NCBI RefSeq assembly: GCF_000373965.1
Contig: NZ_KB892834.1
Location: 402,190-466,189, forward strand
Source of the DNA: Uliginosibacterium gangwonense DSM 18521
Lineage (GTDB): Bacteria; Pseudomonadota; Gammaproteobacteria; Burkholderiales; Rhodocyclaceae
Direction: 5' to 3'
DNA: 64,000 bases
The notes under the pieces are model-generated. The model saw only the letters and a list, made by a program, of their open reading frames with translations. It ran no database searches and was not told where the DNA came from. Position numbers and translations under genes: made by a program. How positions within the stretch are numbered: position 1 is the stretch's first letter; each line of letters begins with the position of its first letter. Positions 58,428 to 64,000 of the stretch are shown in pieces.

Positions 58428-59377
58428 GCGACATCAAACTCTTCCGTTACGCCAATAACGGTGCCAGCGAGCTGGCCGGCAAGTCTGCTGCCATCGAGCG
58501 CACGCTTCAGCGGCTGATCGAATCGCAGATGGACACCTTTCTCGGTGTGCGCTTCCTCGCCACCGAGTACAACACCGGCGCCAAACATCGCGGGCGTATT
58601 GATTCATTGGGGCTGGACGAGAATGGCTGCCCGGTGATCATCGAGTACAAGCGCCACAGCAATGAAAACGTGATGAACCAGGGCCTGTTCTACCTGGACT
58701 GGTTGCTCGATCACAAGGCGGATTTCCAACTGCTGGTGATGAAGCAGTTGGGCAAGGAGGAAGCGGACAAGATCGAGTGGGGTGGCACGCGTCTGCTATG
58801 CATTGCGGCGGACTTCACGCGTTACGATGAACACGCTGTTGCGCAGATCAACCGCAATATCGAGCTCATTCGCTACAAGCTGTTTGGTGATGATTTATTG
58901 TTGTTTGAGTTGGTAAATGGGGTAAGTGCAACGTCTACCACGCCGCAAGTGGTGGTAGAGGATGAGCCCGTGTTTGAGGGGAAGCCTGCCAAGGTGCTCG
59001 CGGCTTCTACGCAAGCAATGAAAACCCATGCCGATCAAATCTCCACAGCTTCCCCTGACCTGCTGAGCTTATTTGAGCAGACGCGCAGTTTCATTCTTGC
59101 GCAGGGGGATGACATAATCGAGAAGCCACTCAAACTCTATGTGGCTTTCCGTCGTTTGAAGAATTTTGTGTGCATGTCGCTGATCTCGAAGGTCGATCCG
59201 CATGTGTTCATGACCCTCAAGCTTGATCCGGCAACTGTGATGCTGGAAGAAGGCTTCTCGCGCGACGTGACCAATATTGGTCACTGGGGTACAGGCGATC
59301 TGGAGCTGACCCTGCGTACACCCGCCGACTTCGAGAAGGCCAAGGCGCTGATCGAGCGGGCGTATTCAGAAAACTGA
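58424..59377 (+). CDS. DUF5655 / PD-(D/E)xK nuclease-like protein
   Basis: 317 residues. Residues about 1-160 carry GRIDSLGLDENGCPVIIEYKR, the D...(E)xK arrangement of a restriction-like nuclease core as in NucS/DUF91 proteins; the C-terminal about 200-317 is DUF5655 (LSLFEQTRSFIL ... LTLRTPADFEKAKALI). Often placed next to type I RM genes; function not established. Overlaps RhuM by four bases, so part of the same transcript. Confidence 0.82.
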   Translation: MSDIKLFRYANNGASELAGKSAAIERTLQRLIESQMDTFLGVRFLATEYNTGAKHRGRIDSLGLDENGCPVIIEYKRHSNENVMNQGLFYLDWLLDHKADFQLLVMKQLGKEEADKIEWGGTRLLCIAADFTRYDEHAVAQINRNIELIRYKLFGDDLLLFELVNGVSATSTTPQVVVEDEPVFEGKPAKVLAASTQAMKTHADQISTASPDLLSLFEQTRSFILAQGDDIIEKPLKLYVAFRRLKNFVCMSLISKVDPHVFMTLKLDPATVMLEEGFSRDVTNIGHWGTGDLELTLRTPADFEKAKALIERAYSEN

Positions 59378-59535
59378 GCGCATCCATTGATGCTTGGGAA
59401 GAACACAAAACCCCTGAATTTCCAACGTTGGAAAGTACTTTAAATATAGTATTATTCTTTGTAATCAATAACTTAGTTGTTGACGGCTTTCGAAAATCTG
59501 ATAGTCTTGTAGGTACTGTCCTATTGAGTATTTTC

Positions 59536-59961
59536 GTGAGCAGCCCCTTTTCTGACTTCCTCCGATCTCAACGTTTGCGAAGTGGCCTGCGCCAAGCTGA
59601 GCTGGCGCATCTGCTTGGCTACGAACAGGCCTACATCTCGGCACTTGAGCTTGGCGAAAAACCTCCGAGTGAAGAGTTTCTGAAGCGGCTTGGGGCTGAG
59701 CTGCGCTTTACTGCGAAGGACTTCGCAGAGATGAATGAAGCCGTTCTGGAGTCTCAGCGGCGCTATGTCCTGCCCCGCGATCTGCCTACCGACATCTACC
59801 GCATGTACCGAGAGCTCTGGCTGAAGCTGGAAAAGCTCCACCCGGCTCAGATCGGGGCGATTCGTCACATCCTTAAACTGGATGAGCAAATGAAGTCAGA
59901 ACCTGTCTTTCAGCCCGCTCGCATCAAGCGACGCACACAGGAACAGGAGGCCACAATGTAA
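59536..59961 (+). CDS. XRE-family helix-turn-helix regulator
   Basis: 141 residues from GTG 59536 (SSPFSDFLRSQRLRSGLRQAELAHLLGYEQAYISALELGEKPPS), an N-terminal XRE domain followed by a helical part. The frame continues upstream but without homology. A TTGACG/TAGTCT pair with 16-base spacing lies about 60 bases before it and could be its promoter. It sits between the defence genes and tnsA and may control either. Confidence 0.78.
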   Translation: MSSPFSDFLRSQRLRSGLRQAELAHLLGYEQAYISALELGEKPPSEEFLKRLGAELRFTAKDFAEMNEAVLESQRRYVLPRDLPTDIYRMYRELWLKLEKLHPAQIGAIRHILKLDEQMKSEPVFQPARIKRRTQEQEATM

Positions 59962-60222
59962 AACGGACCAAACCCAGAGGGCCTGATCCGTTCGACAACC
60001 GGCCGATGACCGGGTACTGTAAGTTAGCGCCTCCAGTATCCCGATAGACCGGCTCACGGTCAAGACCTCCCAAGACTTTTCCACTGGCCCACTTGGCTAG
60101 AACTGTTGGTTTTACAGCCAACAGCGGGTGGTTGTACGCCCCGAAATCCGGTGTTCCAGCCGTGCGTCGCCTACAGCGGCCGCGTCGGGTCAGTGTTGCC
60201 CAAACATTCTGAGGATACTGAA
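59962..60222. other. Gap upstream of tnsA
   Basis: 261 bases with no gene. A stem CTGTTGG/CCAACAG (60103-60109 and 60118-60124, loop TTTTACAG) is visible; no GTGAGAC repeats occur here. No promoter is assigned. Confidence 0.4.
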
Positions 60223-60933
60223 ATGACATATATGTACATACCCCACGTTCCGGCGATCGGGCGGAGTTATCCACACCTTCCTTTTCATCAGACGCGTAAC
60301 CCGGTACGGCATACTGGGCGCGGATTCCGGGTCAAGTTCGCCTCCCAGAAAATGCGCCGGATGATCCGCTGCGAAAGTCTGTTGGAGATGCAGGCTGTGC
60401 AGCTTGCTGAGTTCGCACGAGACATTCTGACTATTGAAGAGCAACCCTTCAGGCTGCGTTACAGGGTAAGTGGCAAGCTGCGCCGCTATACCCCCGACTT
60501 TCGGTTTTGCTGGAGGGACGGTCGGGAATGGATTGTCGAGGTCAAACCACAGGAACGACTGGCCCTTCCGAAGAATCAATCCCGGTTCGCCAGAATCGCC
60601 GAAGTGGTTGCGGCGTCTGGCGCAACATTCGTTGTGCTGACTGAAGCGCAGCTTCACCGCGATGCGCTGAATGATCAGATCAATCAATGGCTTCGCCGTC
60701 GTCAGATATCCTTCCCTTCCACTTCGGAAGCACCACTGCAGAAGCTTTGGGCGGATCGAATCGGAAAGCTGCAGTGCTCACTGGAAGAGGCAGAGCAGGC
60801 CTTGGGCGGCAAGGACGTCGTTCAGCAGCTTTTCGCTCATCGTGACTTGGTGTGTGAGCTTGATGCGATAGGTTCTTCTCGCATGACCGTTCGTTTGTTC
60901 AGGGAGGGAGACGATGATGCCCTCTTTGTTTAG
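60223..60933 (+). CDS. tnsA: TnsA endonuclease of a Tn7-like transposon
   Basis: 236 residues from ATG 60223 (GAGG upstream). Heteromeric-transposase TnsA: catalytic residues readable as Glu55 (RCESLLE), Asp92 (YTPDF) and the EVK pair 106-108 (WIVEVKPQ), matching E-D-(Q/E)xK of TnsA. Cuts the 5' ends of the element. A DnaA box sits at 60267-60275. Overlaps tnsB by 20 bases. Confidence 0.93.
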   Translation: MTYMYIPHVPAIGRSYPHLPFHQTRNPVRHTGRGFRVKFASQKMRRMIRCESLLEMQAVQLAEFARDILTIEEQPFRLRYRVSGKLRRYTPDFRFCWRDGREWIVEVKPQERLALPKNQSRFARIAEVVAASGATFVVLTEAQLHRDALNDQINQWLRRRQISFPSTSEAPLQKLWADRIGKLQCSLEEAEQALGGKDVVQQLFAHRDLVCELDAIGSSRMTVRLFREGDDDALFV

Positions 60934-62947
60934 TCCGGATCAGATTCTCCTGGTCGCTTCGGACTACTGTCGGGTTGTGGAAGTCAATGCCAGTGGCGTC
61001 ATGCTGCGTTCAGCCAAGCACGGCAATCTGCGCGAGGAAAGTGAGGCTGCGCTCCTGGATCTCTACACCAAGGGCGAATTAGTTTTCACGAACCTCGAGG
61101 CTTTGCCAGAGCAGGTTAGCGAGCAACTCAATCCGCCCAGGCCTGGACGGAGTCTGGATGACTACGCGGAGCCGTTGAGGAAGGAAGCGTATCTGCGCTG
61201 GAAGTATCTCAGCGAGCTAGCCCCTGGCGGCGTACCGGCCTGTCCCAAGGCGCAGCTGCCTGAACGGCTCAAATGCCTTACCGAGAAGCTCAACCCAGGT
61301 GGCCGGGTGCCTTCGGTGCAGAGCTTTTACCGCTGGCGGTGTCGATACAGAGCTTCTGGTGAGGATATCCGTAGCCTGGTGCCGAGAACAGCGCTGCGTG
61401 GTCAGCAGCCAAAATCTGACTACCCAGAGCGTCTGATTGAGATCATCAACGAAGGCATCCAGCGGGTCTACCTCAACCGCCAGGCTGAAACCAAAGTTGC
61501 CCTGCGCGACTGGATCCATGCCGAAATCAAGCGCGAGAACCTGAAGCGAGCCAAGGAAGAAGCCTTGCCGCTGGTGACGATGAAAGTCATTCAGCGCATT
61601 CTGGATCAGCGTGATCAGTATGTGATCCTGAAACGCCGCTACGGTGATCGTATTGCACGGCAGCGCTTGGCCATGTTCAGTCGCGGTCCCCAGTGTGACC
61701 GGGTCCTGCAACGCGTCGAGGTGGATAACTCTCCGCTTGATATCGTGGTGATCGATGAGATCACCCGGTTGGTTCTGGGTCGGCCGTGGATCACAGCCAT
61801 GGTTGATCGCTACTCACGCATGCTGGTTGGCTTTCACATCAGCTTTCGAAAACCCAGTGTGGAATCCGTGCTGCGTTGCTTGAGGCATGCATTGCTACCC
61901 AAGACCTACGTCAGGGAGAAATTTCCCGCGATCAAGCAGGAGTGGCCGTGCTTTGGGCGCATCGAGCAACTGGTCTGCGACAACGGACTGGAATTTCACG
62001 CCCTGGATCTTGAGACCGCTTGTGCGGATCTGGGCATCCATCTGATTTACTGTGAGCCGCGAGCGCCGTTCCTGAAGGGCGTTATTGAGCGTTTTCTCAA
62101 AACGCTCAACTATTCTCTGACCCACAGCTTGCCTGGAACGACCTTCGCGAAGTACGACAAGCGCGGGGACTACAAGACAGAAGCGAATGCGGTACTCACG
62201 CTGGCGGAGTTCAACGAGGTGTTGCACCGCTGGATTGTGGATATCTATGCGCAGGAGTTCCACCGGGGTATTGACTGTGCTCCGCTGACGCGTTGGCAGG
62301 AAAGCGTTCAAGAGCATCCCCCTGCCCTGGTGCCAGACCCCAACCAGCTACGCGTCTATCTGAGCTGCGTCGAAACGCGCCAGTTGGACAAGGACGGCAT
62401 TCAGCTCAAAAACCTGAACTACAGCTCCCCTGAGCTTGAGTCGATTCGTGGCACACGCAAGTCAGTGGAAGTGACCTGCCGCTACGACCCGAACGACCTT
62501 GGGACAATCCATGTCCTGGATTCTTGCAGTGACGAGTACATCGAGGTTCCCTGTACCCAGTTCGAGTACGCCTCGGGGTTGCGAGTCGAGCAGCATGAGC
62601 TTATCAACAAGCGGGCGCGCATGAACTACGCCTCGATGCCGTTGCGCGACGCTCTGTTGGTGGCAAAGCAGGATCTGCGGGAATTCACAGAGGCCTTGCT
62701 GGCAGGACGGCTGAGCAAGACCAAGAAGCAACGTCGGGAAAAAGATCGTGAGGTGCTGCAAAACCATGCAGATAACACGCTCCACACAAGTTGTTCCTCT
62801 GTGCAGAACAAAGCCAAGCCAGCGAAGGCCCCTGAAAAGGATGCTTTTGATATCGATGATTGGCTCGGTGATATGAGTGCCCCCATCTACAGCGTGAATC
62901 AGCATGCATCGCATGATGCCAATAATGACAAAGGAATTGCACGATGA
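60914..62947 (+). CDS. tnsB: TnsB DDE transposase of a Tn7-like transposon
   Basis: 677 residues. N-terminal DNA-binding helices, rve/DDE core with Asp271 (VEVDNSP), Asp356 (VCDNGLEF) and Glu392 (VIERFLKTL), and a Mu-type C-terminal barrel and tail for TnsC contact. AGGGAGG precedes ATG. Joins the 3' transposon ends to target DNA. Overlaps tnsC by four bases. Confidence 0.95.
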   Translation: MMPSLFSPDQILLVASDYCRVVEVNASGVMLRSAKHGNLREESEAALLDLYTKGELVFTNLEALPEQVSEQLNPPRPGRSLDDYAEPLRKEAYLRWKYLSELAPGGVPACPKAQLPERLKCLTEKLNPGGRVPSVQSFYRWRCRYRASGEDIRSLVPRTALRGQQPKSDYPERLIEIINEGIQRVYLNRQAETKVALRDWIHAEIKRENLKRAKEEALPLVTMKVIQRILDQRDQYVILKRRYGDRIARQRLAMFSRGPQCDRVLQRVEVDNSPLDIVVIDEITRLVLGRPWITAMVDRYSRMLVGFHISFRKPSVESVLRCLRHALLPKTYVREKFPAIKQEWPCFGRIEQLVCDNGLEFHALDLETACADLGIHLIYCEPRAPFLKGVIERFLKTLNYSLTHSLPGTTFAKYDKRGDYKTEANAVLTLAEFNEVLHRWIVDIYAQEFHRGIDCAPLTRWQESVQEHPPALVPDPNQLRVYLSCVETRQLDKDGIQLKNLNYSSPELESIRGTRKSVEVTCRYDPNDLGTIHVLDSCSDEYIEVPCTQFEYASGLRVEQHELINKRARMNYASMPLRDALLVAKQDLREFTEALLAGRLSKTKKQRREKDREVLQNHADNTLHTSCSSVQNKAKPAKAPEKDAFDIDDWLGDMSAPIYSVNQHASHDANNDKGIAR

Positions 62948-63969
62948 AACCCGAACATGCCTTGAGCAGCCCGCCCAGCCTTTTTCCTCAAGTGACTGAC
63001 TTTCCTCGCAACTTTCTGGATCTCCCCCAGGCGGACGAGAAACCCTCCCCACTGGAGCTTGCGGCCTCCTTCCGGAAACAGATTGTCAATTACCCGGCCT
63101 ACGCACACGCCATCAGGGCGGTGGAGCGGTGCCACAAGATGGGGAAAGCGGGCTTGGACGAGCCCGATTGCCTCCTGATTACTGGCGTATCGGGTGCAGG
63201 GAAATCTACCATCCGCAAGCAATACGCAGCCCGCTTCCCTCGATACGAGGATCCGGACCGAACGCGCATCCCTGTGCTTCATCTGCAGCTTCCATCCCAG
63301 CCGACTATCAAGAACGTGGCCGAGCGAATGCTCCTGGAAATGGGTGATCCCTTTGCCGACCGTTCCACGGCAGAAAGCAAGACGGCGCGAATCATCACGC
63401 TGTTACGAGAGTGCCGAACCGAACTCATCATCCTTGATGAGTTCCAGCACTTTGTCGATTCTGCGCGCGGGAAAGTGGATTACGTTGTCGCCGACTGGCT
63501 CAAGCAGATCATCAATGCGACGCGTATTCCCTTCGTCCTGATGGGGCTTCCGCGCTGTGAGCAGATCCTTGTTGTCAATGAACAGTTGAGGCGGCGGTTC
63601 AACCGAAAAATCATCATCCGCCCGTTCGGCATCAAAACCAAACGGGAAGCGGAGCAGTTCATTGGTCTGCTCAAAACGCTCGAATCGACGGTTCCCTTGC
63701 CGAAACCCTCCTGTCTTTCGAGCTCGAACCTGATCAAACCCATTTACTACGCCACGGCGGGGCTGATTGATTTTCTGATCAAGCTTGTGGGAACGGCCAC
63801 TGAGCTCGCCGCAGAGGACGGAGCGCAATGCCTTGACACTGACTATCTCTCCAAGGCTTTCGAGACCGTCATCCTGCCGGGATGCTCCGACGAGATGAAT
63901 CCATTTTGTGAAGATTTTGTTCAAAGAATCCTGAATCGGGAAGGGGAGCCGTTTCATGGGTACCGCTAA
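62944..63969 (+). CDS. tnsC: TnsC/TniB-type AAA+ ATPase of a Tn7-like transposon
   Basis: 341 residues. AAA+ domain with Walker A GVSGAGKST (81-89), Walker B LIILDEFQH (about 157-165) and Arg-rich sensor segment. Links target choice to TnsA/TnsB. The length is closer to the TniB/short TnsC type than to the 555-residue Tn7 TnsC. Overlaps the start of the next gene by 14 bases. Confidence 0.92.
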   Translation: MKPEHALSSPPSLFPQVTDFPRNFLDLPQADEKPSPLELAASFRKQIVNYPAYAHAIRAVERCHKMGKAGLDEPDCLLITGVSGAGKSTIRKQYAARFPRYEDPDRTRIPVLHLQLPSQPTIKNVAERMLLEMGDPFADRSTAESKTARIITLLRECRTELIILDEFQHFVDSARGKVDYVVADWLKQIINATRIPFVLMGLPRCEQILVVNEQLRRRFNRKIIIRPFGIKTKREAEQFIGLLKTLESTVPLPKPSCLSSSNLIKPIYYATAGLIDFLIKLVGTATELAAEDGAQCLDTDYLSKAFETVILPGCSDEMNPFCEDFVQRILNREGEPFHGYR

Positions 63970-64000
63970 GCACGCAAAGACCAAGCTTCTTGTTCATAGC
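63956..64000 (+). CDS. Partial tniQ-like gene cut by the window edge
   Basis: ATG 63956 within the 3' end of tnsC, preceded by GGGGAG. Only 15 codons are visible (MGTAKHAKTKLLVHS). The LLV segment resembles TniQ/TnsD beginnings and the position after tnsC is where tniQ lies, but identification rests on order more than sequence. Confidence 0.55.
   Translation, partial: MGTAKHAKTKLLVHS

Overview
The window is bacterial chromosome around the replication origin of a betaproteobacterium. The order rpmH-rnpA-yidD-yidC-mnmE-mnmG-rsmG-parA-parB on one side and dnaA-dnaN-gyrB on the other is the classical proteobacterial origin layout, and protein sequences such as DnaA, YidC and the parS palindromes look betaproteobacterial. 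I cannot fix the genus from sequence alone.

Layout. 1-8 kb holds ordinary metabolic genes: a PlsC-like acyltransferase cut by the left edge, an orphan amino-acid binding protein, a GH3 beta-glucosidase, a cupin, a GNAT, a divergent RcnR-type repressor/CDF exporter pair (dmeR-dmeF) with a visible operator, and a Cys/Met-metabolism PLP enzyme. 8-9.9 kb is a decayed, repeat-rich stretch with a RAYT transposase remnant and an AT-rich islet with two paralogous two-helix membrane proteins. 9.9-14.4 kb carries a DUF481 protein, a BamE-like lipoprotein, a GldA-like dehydrogenase and a rhomboid protease fused to a beta-propeller.

14.4-31.6 kb is a large divergent tellurium-resistance-type (Ter) locus. 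Leftward run pgpA, terY, terX, terY, a terY with zinc ribbon, a PP2C phosphatase and a protein kinase. Rightward run terC, terD, terE, terF, an AIM24 protein, terZ and five tightly coupled enzymes (ATP-grasp, PRTase/TRSP, HAD, StiP/PELOTA, CitE-like aldolase). I infer that the leftward genes form a phospho-signalling module and the rightward genes a membrane/metal-binding complex plus a pathway for an unknown nucleotide-like metabolite. No TerA or TerB is visible. Small genes, including an orphan NTF2-fold immunity protein, follow to 34 kb.

35-50 kb is the origin region. Two parS palindromes upstream of mnmG are separated by a 597-bp internally deleted IS1595-family element with intact inverted repeats and 8-bp target duplications. 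oriC lies between dnaA and dnaN and contains a 68-bp imperfect direct duplication carrying consensus DnaA boxes.

50.3 kb to the right edge is an island: type I restriction-modification (hsdM, hsdS, hsdR) with RhuM, a DUF5655 nuclease-like protein and an XRE regulator, followed by tnsA-tnsB-tnsC and the first codons of a tniQ-like gene. I infer a Tn7-like transposon carrying the restriction system as cargo. Three GTGAGAC repeats just after gyrB may mark its left end.

The most unexpected pattern is the number of perfect DnaA boxes (TTATCCACA): 26 found by eye across 64 kb, against about 0.5 expected by chance. They are mostly between 4.7 and 37 kb, many inside genes, and nearly absent from the restriction/transposon island.
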